A DNA stretch of 64,000 nucleotides from an uncultured Porphyromonadaceae bacterium (GCA_937989585.1 CALKRW010000064.1:62001-126000); one strand, 5' to 3'. Numbered from the stretch's first letter, positions 45,069 to 52,408 are shown. Numbers and translations are program-made. The notes: generated by a model not told the origin, from the sequence alone.

Positions 45069-45860
45069 CTATTTGTGTGCAGATGAAAATGCCCGGCGAC
45101 GAAATTCGGCGAGTGTTATCGCTGTGGCCGTGGCAACATTAAGGCTTTCGGCTGTAGAACGGTCCGGAGGATAGGAGGGAATAAGCAGACGGTGGCTCAC
45201 CGTGCGTGCGACTTCATCCGAAACGCCGTTGCCCTCATTGCCCATTACTACGATGCCTCGAAGGGAAAGGTCCGTCGAATAAATGTCTTCGCCGTTTAGA
45301 AAGGTTCCATATACAGGAACTCCGGCTGACGCCTTGGCGGAAAGAACCGAGGCGAGGTCATCCACATAATGAACACGCACACGGGAAAGCGATCCCATTG
45401 TTGCCTGAACGACCTTGGGATTGAACACGTCGGCAGTGCCTTCGGACGCGAGGATATCGGTAACACCCATCCAGTCAGCGACACGGATTATGGTACCGAG
45501 ATTTCCCGGATCCTGAACACGGTCAAGTGCCAGCACAAGGTCCTCTCCTATCGAAGCGAAATCCGAACGGCTTTCGGGAATCCGAAAGACAGCGATAATC
45601 TCAGGCGCGGTAGAAAGTTGCGTCATGCGCTCCAAGTCGGCACGGGTCGCCGCATAGACATTCTTCGCATGGCTGACAATGTCGGGATGCTCTTCGAGCC
45701 ATGCCGTAGAGGCGAAAATCATCTCGCAGTCAAAGCCATCCATAAGGTCTCCGGCGCACTTGACGCCTTCGGCCACGAACATGCCGAGTTCACGACGATA
45801 TTTCACCTTGCCAAGAGAGGCTACAGTTTTCCGCAATGTCGCACTAACTGACTGATACAT
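45069..45860 (-). CDS. TrmH/SpoU-family RNA 2'-O-methyltransferase
   Basis: A 263-aa SPOUT enzyme. The N-terminal L30e-like substrate domain contains VKYRRELGMFVAEG near residue 19-32. The knotted SAM-binding domain has ALDRVQDPGNLGTIIR near 110-125, VMGNEGNGVSDEV near 203-215 and ESLNVATATAITLAEFRR near 237-254. It probably methylates a ribose in rRNA (RlmB-like) or tRNA. It sits between bioB and radA, with 12- and 11-bp gaps, in a compact operon. Confidence 0.92.
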   Translation of the reverse strand: MYQSVSATLRKTVASLGKVKYRRELGMFVAEGVKCAGDLMDGFDCEMIFASTAWLEEHPDIVSHAKNVYAATRADLERMTQLSTAPEIIAVFRIPESRSDFASIGEDLVLALDRVQDPGNLGTIIRVADWMGVTDILASEGTADVFNPKVVQATMGSLSRVRVHYVDDLASVLSAKASAGVPVYGTFLNGEDIYSTDLSLRGIVVMGNEGNGVSDEVARTVSHRLLIPSYPPDRSTAESLNVATATAITLAEFRRRAFSSAHK

Positions 45861-45872
45861 ATGAGGTGTAAA

Positions 45873-46859
45873 TTATTTAAGTCTGTATCCTGCTTTAGCA
45901 ATTCGCTCGCAGTCAGCATCGATGGTTGAGCCGACTGTAGTGAGAAGGTCACCTACGATAGCGCTGTTGACACCGAGTCGCATGGCCTCGGCCTGAGCCT
46001 GCTCGCTAAGGCGCTGACGTCCGCCGGCAAAACGCAGGGCGACCTTGGGATGAATCATTCTGAACAGAGCGACGGTGTCAAGTATGTCATCCTCGGAAAT
46101 CAAGGGCTGGTCGGCAAGCGGAGTACCGGGAATGGGACAGAGTATATTCAGGGGGATGCTGACAGGGCTGACCTGTCGTAGGGTCAGTGCCAGTTCAGCA
46201 CGCTGACGCACAGTCTCGCCCATGCCGATGATACCTCCCGAGCAAATCTCGAAGCCCAACTCGCGTGCGGCGGCGATGGTTGCGAGTTTGTCCTCGATAG
46301 TATGGGTGGAGCAGAGCATGGGGAAGAACGAGGGCGCAGTCTCGAGGTTACAGTGATAGCGGCGTACACCTGCATCCCAGAGTTTCCTGAGTTCGTCACG
46401 GGTAAGCAGTCCAAGCGAGGCGCAAGTCCGGATACCTGTATCTGCAGCCTTTCGCATCATCGTGCAGATACGGTCGAGAGGTTCACCCTTTGCCAGACGC
46501 CCGCTGGTGACAAAGGAGAAACGATAGACGCCTTTCTCGGCTGAATAGTGGGCCATGCGCTGGCATGTCTCGTCATCGACCAGGTCGTAGGTATCACAGT
46601 TTGTCTTATAGTGTGCCGACTGGGCGCACCACTTGCAGTTTTCGGGACAGCGTCCCGAACGGCCGTTGATGATGGAGCAGAACTCGAACTCAGCCGGAAT
46701 AAAGGCCGAGGTGATTCCGGCCGCAGCCTCGCGGATGTCACTACTTGTCTGCGCATGGGTAGCGGGAGCTGCAAGAAGGTCGGCCATGGCATACGCTTCT
46801 TCCGGAGTAATGTCACTGCCGGCAAGAATCTTATCTTTCAATTCGGTAATTGCGGACAT
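45873..46859 (-). CDS. bioB: biotin synthase
   Basis: A 328-aa radical SAM enzyme converting dethiobiotin to biotin. The cluster motif is RCPENCKWCAQSAHY near residues 70-84; NLETAPSFF near 172 and CSGGIIGMGE near 207 are family signatures. The C-terminus carries IPGTPLADQPLISEDD and RFAGGRQRLS, the latter placing the Arg ligand of the auxiliary 2Fe-2S cluster. No other bio genes are nearby. It heads the four-gene minus-strand run; I found no consensus promoter upstream. Confidence 0.95.
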   Translation of the reverse strand: MSAITELKDKILAGSDITPEEAYAMADLLAAPATHAQTSSDIREAAAGITSAFIPAEFEFCSIINGRSGRCPENCKWCAQSAHYKTNCDTYDLVDDETCQRMAHYSAEKGVYRFSFVTSGRLAKGEPLDRICTMMRKAADTGIRTCASLGLLTRDELRKLWDAGVRRYHCNLETAPSFFPMLCSTHTIEDKLATIAAARELGFEICSGGIIGMGETVRQRAELALTLRQVSPVSIPLNILCPIPGTPLADQPLISEDDILDTVALFRMIHPKVALRFAGGRQRLSEQAQAEAMRLGVNSAIVGDLLTTVGSTIDADCERIAKAGYRLK

Positions 46860-46929
46860 ATCTTGGTATTGTCTGAGGGGAGAGAAATATTTTCAGAATG
46901 CAATTAGAATTCAGTCAGAATGTGGTTTA

Positions 46930-46969
46930 AAAACATAAAGAGGTCAACGGACTGTCCGTCAACCTCTTT
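46930..46969 (-). terminator. terminator of rpsO
   Basis: AAAGAGGT (46937-46944) pairs with ACCTCTTT (46962-46969), with an inner ACGGAC/CCGT helix. On the minus strand it is followed by ATGTTTTTAAA, directly downstream of rpsO. Confidence 0.75.
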
Positions 46970-47016
46970 AGCGTAGTCTTTAAGCAGAGCGGAGGGCGCA
47001 GGTATGCGCCGGAGGC

Positions 47017-47292
47017 TTACTTGCGGATACCTAACTCTTTTTGTGCGATGATTGCACGGTAGCGTGTGATGTCTTTGCGCTTGAGGTAGTCAAGCAGACG
47101 ACGACGCTTACCTACGAGCATCTTAAGAGCGCGCTCTGTTGTATGATCTTTGTGATTTGACTTCAGGTGCTGGGTCAAATGAGCGATACGGACCGAGAAC
47201 AATGCAATCTGTGCTTCAGGCGAGCCAGTGTCAGTCTTACCCTTACCGTACTTCTCGAAGATCTCTACTTTTTCTTCAGAATTCAAGTGCAT
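47017..47292 (-). CDS. rpsO: 30S ribosomal protein S15
   Basis: 91 aa, standard size. TDTGSPEAQIALFSVRIAHLTQHLK near residues 20-44 (quoted in part: TGSPEAQIALFS) and the central HKDHTTERALKMLVGKRRRL, followed by YLKRKD, are the S15 rRNA-binding helices. It binds 16S rRNA early in 30S assembly. It is a single-gene transcript with its own promoter (47379-47386), a leader of roughly 80 nt that starts with a strong hairpin, and a terminator downstream. Confidence 0.97.
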   Translation of the reverse strand: MHLNSEEKVEIFEKYGKGKTDTGSPEAQIALFSVRIAHLTQHLKSNHKDHTTERALKMLVGKRRRLLDYLKRKDITRYRAIIAQKELGIRK

Positions 47293-47342
47293 TCTTATGA
47301 AAATTTGATAGGTGAGTGAAAAATATTGATTTTATGGCTGTT

Positions 47343-47368
47343 AGCGCCGGATTTGGAGGCCGGGCGCT
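47343..47368 (-). promoter_or_regulatory. hairpin at the start of the rpsO leader
   Basis: On the minus strand AGCGCCCGG pairs with CCGGCGCT (one bulged C) across a 9-nt loop, just after the predicted transcription start near 47372. S15 is known in several phyla to bind its own leader, so this could be an autoregulatory element; it could also be a 5' stabiliser. Confidence 0.45.
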
Positions 47369-47378
47369 TCAGCGAGTG

Positions 47379-47386
47379 CAAAGGTA
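47379..47386 (-). promoter_or_regulatory. -7 promoter element of rpsO
   Basis: TACCTTTG on the minus strand, exact consensus, 86 bases before the rpsO start. Confidence 0.6.
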
Positions 47387-47426
47387 GCAATTTTTATCGG
47401 AAAAATCCTAAAAATCGCGAATTATT

Positions 47427-47762
47427 TTAGTCGAGGTTGGGTTTGTCGGTTGCAGGATTGCGGAAGTAGAGTTTGTGGTCCACATATTCCTGTGTGGCGA
47501 TGAGCGTGGGCTTGGGGAGTTTCTCGTAATAGCGGGAAATCTCAATCTGCTCGCGGTTCTCGGATACTTCCTCAAGGTTGTCGTTGAGCGAAGCGAATTC
47601 CTGGAGTTTCTTCTCGAGGTCGTGCTTCATTTCGCCGGCAATCTGGTTGGCGCGCTTGGCGATGATGCAGACTGTTTCGTAGACGTTGCCTGTGTCCTCG
47701 GACAACTTGATCATGTCACGGGTGACAGTGTTGAGGGGGGCGTTTGTTTTCTTGTAGTCCAT
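47427..47762 (-). CDS. rpoZ: RNA polymerase omega-like subunit
   Basis: A 111-aa protein with the Rpb6/omega fold pattern: an N-terminal APLNTVTRDMIKLSEDTGNVYETVCIIAKRANQIA helix pair (the family's YE-x-V-x-IIAKRA core near residues 28-40) followed by coiled-coil and TLIATQEYVDHKLYF. Bacteroidota omega proteins are divergent and often annotated only as hypothetical or RpoZ. It follows bamD by 52 bp on the same strand and probably shares its promoter. Confidence 0.85.
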   Translation of the reverse strand: MDYKKTNAPLNTVTRDMIKLSEDTGNVYETVCIIAKRANQIAGEMKHDLEKKLQEFASLNDNLEEVSENREQIEISRYYEKLPKPTLIATQEYVDHKLYFRNPATDKPNLD

Positions 47763-47814
47763 TGTCTTTATGCTGTGGTTTCTTGTTTTATTCCTGATTA
47801 TACGACTTTAGAGT

Positions 47815-48615
47815 TCAATCCTTGACGTAGCGCTGTGCAATCTTGAAGATGTTGTCGGCCTCTTCGCGGAAGGGACTCTCGGGATAGTTGTTGATGAACG
47901 AATAATACTCGTCGATGACGTCGCGGAAGCGGTCGGCCTTGCGTTCGTCGATACTTTGGGCGGCCTCCTGGTAACGTGCCTTGAGGACTAGCATCTCCAG
48001 TTCCTCCTTGTACTTCGAGTAAGGATAGGTCTTGATGGCGTTCTTGGCCACGATTACTGCCGACTCATAGTTGTTGCCCAGATAGTTGCCGAGGTTGTAA
48101 TAGAGTTGGGCGTTCTGCAGTTGCTTGAGTGTCAGTTTGTCCTGCAGTTCGAAGATTACGGTCTGTGCCAGGGTGACTCTGTCCGAGCGGGGATAGTAGT
48201 CGAGGAAGGCCTGAAGTTCCTCGATGGCCTTGATTGTTCCGCTCTGGTCCAACTGGGCCTCGGGCGAGTCGAGGTAATAGCCGTAGCCGCAGAAATAGCG
48301 GGCGAGTTCGGCGTATTTGCCTTTGGGATAGCGCTGATAGTAGAGTTTGAAGTAGGCGCAGGAGTTGACGTAATCCTTGTTCTCGAAATAACTCATGGCC
48401 AGAAGGTAGAGCGATTCCTCGGCCTTGGGTGTACCCTTGAACTCGGTCACGCAGTCGCGGAGGACAGTCGAAGCCTGGGTGTATTTCTTCTGCTCGAAGG
48501 CGCGCTGGGCGTAGTCGAACTTCACGTTAGCGTCCGTGCTTTTGAGTACGCGCTGATATTCACCGCAAGAACAGAAGGTTACGAGCAAGAGGGCGTATAA
48601 TGCGAATTTTTTCAT
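47815..48615 (-). CDS. bamD: outer-membrane assembly lipoprotein BamD
   Basis: About 266 aa. Signal peptide and lipobox MKKFALYALLLVTFCSC, with the lipid Cys near residue 17. TPR repeats follow (FDYAQRAFEQKKYTQASTVL, ESLYLLAMSYFENKDYVNSC, ARYFCGYGYYLDSPE and further), ending in SFINNYPESPFREEADNIF. It partners BamA in barrel insertion. I start at MKKF (48615), two codons after an equally possible MAMKKF; longer starts lie within the leader. The promoter element is at 48661-48668. Confidence 0.93.
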   Translation of the reverse strand: MKKFALYALLLVTFCSCGEYQRVLKSTDANVKFDYAQRAFEQKKYTQASTVLRDCVTEFKGTPKAEESLYLLAMSYFENKDYVNSCAYFKLYYQRYPKGKYAELARYFCGYGYYLDSPEAQLDQSGTIKAIEELQAFLDYYPRSDRVTLAQTVIFELQDKLTLKQLQNAQLYYNLGNYLGNNYESAVIVAKNAIKTYPYSKYKEELEMLVLKARYQEAAQSIDERKADRFRDVIDEYYSFINNYPESPFREEADNIFKIAQRYVKD

Positions 48616-48660
48616 TGCCATTCGTGGAGTGATGATGAGGGAGAGGTGCATATAACGTGG

Positions 48661-48668
48661 CAAAGGTA
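48661..48668 (-). promoter_or_regulatory. -7 promoter element of bamD-rpoZ
   Basis: TACCTTTG on the minus strand, 45 bases before the bamD start. Confidence 0.6.
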
Positions 48669-48669
48669 C

Positions 48670-49038
48670 AAAAAAAGCGCGGATTTTCCCAAGTTTTAAG
48701 AATCAAGAATCGCGAATTAAGAATATTTAGTGCAATATTTCGTGCATTGGACAAGAATAGATGACGGATTTATACCAACAATGTCAATGTACTCTTTTTG
48801 TTCAGACACAAAAATTGTCTGAACGATGGAGAAAAACGCATGGAGAAGTTGGGCCGTCCGTTCTCAATGATTTCGGAAGACGCTGCAAAGTTACGACAGC
48901 CGGGAGGCGAAATACACCTCCCGGCTGAATAGATTGGCAAAATCATAAAAAAAATTTTCTGGAAGTGAGTAATCCAAAGAAGAGAGTTATTATTAATAAG
49001 ACATCGTAATCCGGGTATTCAAACGAGAATTCCATGCA
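48670..49038. other. gene-free spacer with two hairpins and an orphan promoter
   Basis: About 370 bp without a credible gene. It contains GTTCAGACA/TGTCTGAAC (48800-48808 with 48816-48824) and CAGCCGGGAGG/CCTCCCGGCTG (48897-48907 with 48917-48927), both perfect. A minus-strand TAACTTTG lies at 48886-48893. The larger hairpin may end the array at 49039-52416. Confidence 0.55.
48897..48927 (-). terminator. strong hairpin downstream of the effector-like array
   Basis: An 11-bp perfect GC-rich stem with a 9-nt loop about 110 bp beyond the last array gene. No T-run follows on the minus strand, so it is a terminator only by position. Confidence 0.4.
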
Positions 49039-49404
49039 CTAATTAACAAATTGCGAACGATAATTTTCAGCCCAAATGTCACTGAGAAAGATACATATTA
49101 GCATAATCAAGGTGAGCATGTCAAACAGCAAAAGAATTTTATGCGATACGACCAACCTTACCAACAGGTGATTTAACAACACATAAAACAAATATATGCA
49201 AGGAATTATCATCAATATAAGAATATATCCAATCGGCTTATCCGCTATACGGACATTATAGGAGAAAAACAGCGCAAAGAAAACGAAAGAACCAAAAAGA
49301 TATAGGTAAGCCAAAAAATTCTTAACCAGAGTTTTTCTGTTCTTTATAATACGATATCGGCAGACCTTATATAGCCTTAACATATTATGTGAGTCAAGTT
49401 CCAT
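49039..49404 (-). CDS. three-TM membrane protein paired with the RHS-core protein (possible immunity)
   Basis: A 121-aa, strongly hydrophobic protein with three predicted membrane helices (about residues 31-48, 58-86 and 90-110) and a basic N-terminal stretch. It is homologous to the 96-aa protein at 50353-50643: both share a Y-V-x-x-N-H-x-L segment, V-S-H-K and F-D-x-L in the last two helices, but identity elsewhere is low. It starts 9 bp after the secreted RHS-core protein gene. The fixed pairing with a secreted enzyme-like protein suggests an immunity or partner role; this is inference. The DNA is AT-rich compared with the housekeeping genes. Confidence 0.7.
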   Translation of the reverse strand: MELDSHNMLRLYKVCRYRIIKNRKTLVKNFLAYLYLFGSFVFFALFFSYNVRIADKPIGYILILMIIPCIYLFYVLLNHLLVRLVVSHKILLLFDMLTLIMLICIFLSDIWAENYRSQFVN

Positions 49405-49413
49405 GCTAACATA

Positions 49414-50103
49414 TTATTTATGTATATAGATTCCGTGGGGATTTGAATTCATTATCGATTTAAAAGCCGTATGTGGAAAAGGACTGATATTTGGTCTCAC
49501 TATATCATAGGCCGGCTCTCCAAGGCTTTTATTGGCCGGAATATGTATTGTTTTGTATTTAGGTTTTGCTACTGGTATACCTGCTTCAAACATCACACTT
49601 TGGACTGTTGTTGCACAATTATTTCCCAGAAGTCTATAAGTGGTTTTGGATTTCTCAATAAAACTTTTTCGCATAATCGCATCTTGTTCTGATGTTGTCG
49701 AAATCTGATACCCTTCTGAAAAGCCATAGTTATTCATAGATTTATCTTCTTTACTTTCATCTGTACATTTATTATATGATGAATGCATAAATTCATCAGG
49801 AGAATCCCAATTTCCTACGGCTATATCATTAAAAGGCCTGCCTCCAGTATGCTTCCCAGAAATATAAACATTATTGCCATTAATAGAATAATATTGCCAT
49901 TTCCCTTTCTCATCCTGAATCAGCATAGCCAAATGCTGTCCTCCCGAATGATTCAACACAACGATATCTTCGCCGGTCGGATCAATACAGTTTATGGGAT
50001 TACCTCCGCAATATGAATATGGAGACAACGGAGGATAGGCTTGTATGTCAACAGACCATGCTAGCAATGATATCGTAAATAAAGTTAAAATTAGATGTCT
50101 CAT
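49414..50103 (-). CDS. secreted RHS-core/permuted papain-like protein, cassette B
   Basis: 229 aa. Signal peptide MRHLILTLFTISLLAWSVDIQA (residues 1-22). The mature protein opens directly with the terminal RHS-core motif PYSYCGGNPINCIDPTG (28-44), normally found at the end of giant RHS proteins. After it come GGQHLAMLIQ (His57) followed by WQYYSINGN, and NNCATTVQ (Cys163). A His before an Asn-Cys is the order of permuted papain-fold (LRAT/YiiX-like) thiol enzymes. Residues 1-80 are identical to cassette A (50670-51374); the rest has diverged. It is likely an exported effector or envelope enzyme, with the three-TM gene 9 bp downstream. The activity is untested and inferred. Confidence 0.75.
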   Translation of the reverse strand: MRHLILTLFTISLLAWSVDIQAYPPLSPYSYCGGNPINCIDPTGEDIVVLNHSGGQHLAMLIQDEKGKWQYYSINGNNVYISGKHTGGRPFNDIAVGNWDSPDEFMHSSYNKCTDESKEDKSMNNYGFSEGYQISTTSEQDAIMRKSFIEKSKTTYRLLGNNCATTVQSVMFEAGIPVAKPKYKTIHIPANKSLGEPAYDIVRPNISPFPHTAFKSIMNSNPHGIYIHK

Positions 50104-50257
50104 TTCGGCAACAAATTTTCCTCGTAATATTTTTGACTTTCTTTGGCTTGTTTATACTTCCTTTCCAGAAATTCTTCAGTTGCTATGGTCATATGAGTTC
50201 TTTCAATTCCAACTTTGTCTCTTCCAACAAATGGATTAGATATGAAACATAGTCATC
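49868..50257 (-). repeat. 390-bp direct repeat, copy B
   Basis: Near-identical to 51139-51529: two substitutions (49873, 49927) and one deleted base near 50209. It covers the first ~80 codons of the RHS-core gene and continues past its start into what, in copy A, is the 3' end of the transglutaminase-like gene. Beyond both ends the similarity drops sharply. Confidence 0.92.
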
Positions 50258-50272
50258 AATATAAGAGCCAAC
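50104..50272 (-). pseudogene. truncated 3' fragment of the transglutaminase-like gene
   Basis: This stretch matches the last ~51 codons of the intact gene at 51371-52402, including the stop that overlaps the RHS-core start. A one-base deletion (CC instead of CCC near 50209) breaks the frame, and nothing upstream encodes the rest of the protein. Weak similarity lingers to about 50272. It is a relic of cassette duplication. Confidence 0.85.
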
Positions 50273-50352
50273 TATATATACTATAATGAAAATCCCAATA
50301 CCAAGAAATTGAAAAGAATATAATGAAATTTATCTGATCGAAGTATTCTTAT

Positions 50353-50643
50353 CTAATGATCGACTGTTAAATCACATATAAACACAATAAATAATGTTAG
50401 GAATAGTAGAATATCGAAATTTGCAAGAAACTTATGTGATACTATTTTAAAAAACAATATATGATTGATTATGACATAAGCGAAGTAAAAAGGCAATGTA
50501 ATGAAAGCATATATAAATGTAGCAAAGAAACCAGTCGCATCCAATACCAGATAAGTGAAACAAGTTACAATTAATATGAAAAATAAATACAGGTATACAT
50601 AAGCCCATGTTATCTTTAATTTCGAAATAGAAGGTTGATTCAT
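50353..50643 (-). CDS. three-TM membrane protein paired with the RHS-core protein, cassette A (possible immunity)
   Basis: A 96-aa hydrophobic protein with three predicted helices (about residues 12-35, 39-65 and 75-92). The YVIINHILF...IVSHK...FDILL pattern aligns with the 121-aa protein of cassette B, so the two are paralogues that have diverged much more than the N-termini of their partner secreted proteins. It starts 26 bp after the RHS-core gene. It is AT-rich. An immunity or membrane-anchor role is suggested only by position and by parallel divergence. Confidence 0.7.
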   Translation of the reverse strand: MNQPSISKLKITWAYVYLYLFFILIVTCFTYLVLDATGFFATFIYAFITLPFYFAYVIINHILFFKIVSHKFLANFDILLFLTLFIVFICDLTVDH

Positions 50644-50669
50644 ATACTTGGAAGAATTACGTTTTATAA

Positions 50670-51374
50670 TTATTTTTTAAGATACTTGCCCCCTGGATTC
50701 CATTTTATTATTGACTTAAATGCAACACTCGGTAAAAAATGCATATGACATTCCATTTTATATCCATTAAATACTTCGACTAATCCCAAAGAGGTGGACA
50801 TAGGTATATATGAAGGCACATATTTTGGCTCTGACACAGGAATCCCGGCGTCAATCATCGTTTTCTGAACAGCAGTAGCACAATTGTTAGTAAATAGATT
50901 ATATGTGGTCTTTGCTATTTTAGTAAAACTATTCCTCATTGTAGCATCCTGTTCAGAGGTTGTCGAAATCTGATAAGCCTCTGTAAAACCATAATTGTTC
51001 ATAGACTTGTCCTCCCTACTGTCATCAGTTTTTAAATTATATGACGAATCTAAGAACTCCTTAGGAGAATTCCATGCTCCAACTGCAATATCGTTAAAAG
51101 GACGTCCTCCCGAGTGCTTACTTGTAATTGGATTATATACATTGTTGCCATTAATAGAATAATATTGCCATTTCCCTTTCTCATCCTGAATCAGCATGGC
51201 CAAATGCTGTCCTCCCGAATGATTCAACACAACGATATCTTCGCCGGTCGGATCAATACAGTTTATGGGATTACCTCCGCAATATGAATATGGAGACAAC
51301 GGAGGATAGGCTTGTATGTCAACAGACCATGCTAGCAATGATATCGTAAATAAAGTTAAAATTAGATGTCTCAT
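50670..51374 (-). CDS. secreted RHS-core/permuted papain-like protein, cassette A
   Basis: 234 aa. The same signal peptide and RHS-core motif as cassette B (first 80 residues identical), then a four-residue insertion and a diverging C-terminal domain. The candidate catalytic residues are kept: His57 in GGQHLAMLIQ and Cys165 in TNNCATAVQ, along with DKSMNNYGF and YQISTTSEQDA. Sequence beyond residue 180 differs almost completely between cassettes. Its ATG overlaps the stop of the transglutaminase-like gene (ATGA), so the two are translated together. Export to the periplasm is expected; the target is unknown. Confidence 0.75.
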   Translation of the reverse strand: MRHLILTLFTISLLAWSVDIQAYPPLSPYSYCGGNPINCIDPTGEDIVVLNHSGGQHLAMLIQDEKGKWQYYSINGNNVYNPITSKHSGGRPFNDIAVGAWNSPKEFLDSSYNLKTDDSREDKSMNNYGFTEAYQISTTSEQDATMRNSFTKIAKTTYNLFTNNCATAVQKTMIDAGIPVSEPKYVPSYIPMSTSLGLVEVFNGYKMECHMHFLPSVAFKSIIKWNPGGKYLKK

Positions 51375-51529
51375 TTCGGCAACAAATTTTCCTCGTAATA
51401 TTTTTGACTTTCTTTGGCTTGTTTATACTTCCTTTCCAGAAATTCTTCAGTTGCTATGGTCATATGAGTTCTTTCAATTCCCAACTTTGTCTCTTCCAAC
51501 AAATGGATTAGATATGAAACATAGTCATC
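51139..51529 (-). repeat. 390-bp direct repeat, copy A
   Basis: Partner of 49868-50257, offset by about 1.27 kb. Here the transglutaminase-like 3' end is intact. The pair could recombine and delete or amplify one cassette. Confidence 0.92.
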
Positions 51530-52402
51530 TACACAAGAACCGTTTCGATCAAGATAATCCTGTGCTATCTCTAGAAGGGACTTATTTCGTATAAGCCACG
51601 CATTCGGATTCATGGGATAAAACTCCAAAGATCTACTTGCACAATATAAAGTAAATTTATCATATCGTTTGAATTTCTCATGGTAACCAAAAGCCAAATC
51701 TGACATTTGGCACGCAACAGTCTGAATTTCGGTCAAAGGGGACATGTAGGTTCCTACAATAACTGCAGAATCACATATTTCAAAATCCTCCTTAATCCAG
51801 AATTCAGGTGTCATTTGATGGGTGGTGAGTTCGAGATTAATCCAATCTTCCGGTGTAAGATTATCTTCGTCCTTATACATGATATATGTATGTCCCGGTG
51901 CATGTGCCAAAGCAACATCAGCACCAATCTCTTTTGCAAGAATTCTATACATCCACGGAAGAGAGCGACATTGCCCTTTATGAGTTTTCAATACCTCGGA
52001 CACAAACTGCCTTTCCCAAACACCACCTTTAAAAAAATCCTCATAATTATATGTATAAGGTTTGAAGCCATTTCCAGAGTAAGGTCTGAAAAAATACTCG
52101 TTCAAGGCCATCTGTTTTCCTGTTTTATATGAACTAAGTTTATTAACAGAATAAAACCTTTTTACAAATCTAACTATTCTATCAATTTCATCACAAAAAT
52201 CTTTTTTATAATCCAATTTACCCTCGTAATATGCCCATTCGGCAAGATAAGTCGCACGTTTTATCGAAAGCGAGTCTTTACCATAAAGCATATCAGATAT
52301 TTCATTAAAAGCCGTTACATAATAATCCTCAGACAACACCTCTTCTGCACCAAGTGACAACTGAGATACGAGAATAAACAAAGTCAATACTAATTTTTTC
52401 AT
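51371..52402 (-). CDS. secreted transglutaminase-like protein
   Basis: 343 aa. Signal peptide MKKLVLTLFILVSQLSLGA. A transglutaminase/protease-like core has Cys145 in HKGQCRSLPWMYRILAKE, His171 in AHAPGHTYIMY, and a likely third member in WINLELT near 187-193. A helical, TPR-like C-terminal third follows (YCASRSLEFYPMNPNAW, ending KYYEENLLPK). Such proteins act on peptide or isopeptide bonds, or are inactive binding folds. It heads the array, with a consensus promoter ending six bases before its ATG, and overlaps the first RHS-core gene by 4 bp. I chose MKKLVL at 52402; a longer frame has no signal peptide. Confidence 0.8.
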   Translation of the reverse strand: MKKLVLTLFILVSQLSLGAEEVLSEDYYVTAFNEISDMLYGKDSLSIKRATYLAEWAYYEGKLDYKKDFCDEIDRIVRFVKRFYSVNKLSSYKTGKQMALNEYFFRPYSGNGFKPYTYNYEDFFKGGVWERQFVSEVLKTHKGQCRSLPWMYRILAKEIGADVALAHAPGHTYIMYKDEDNLTPEDWINLELTTHQMTPEFWIKEDFEICDSAVIVGTYMSPLTEIQTVACQMSDLAFGYHEKFKRYDKFTLYCASRSLEFYPMNPNAWLIRNKSLLEIAQDYLDRNGSCVDDYVSYLIHLLEETKLGIERTHMTIATEEFLERKYKQAKESQKYYEENLLPK

Positions 52403-52408
52403 GGTATG

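Noticed and set aside
50045..50239. Identical plus-strand short frames in both 390-bp repeats (second copy from 51316)
   Set aside because: They are identical only because the underlying DNA is duplicated; both are antisense to the real genes.
49868..51529. The long direct repeats as an insertion sequence or CRISPR
   Set aside because: There is no transposase, terminal inverted repeat or short regularly spaced repeats; they are gene duplicates.
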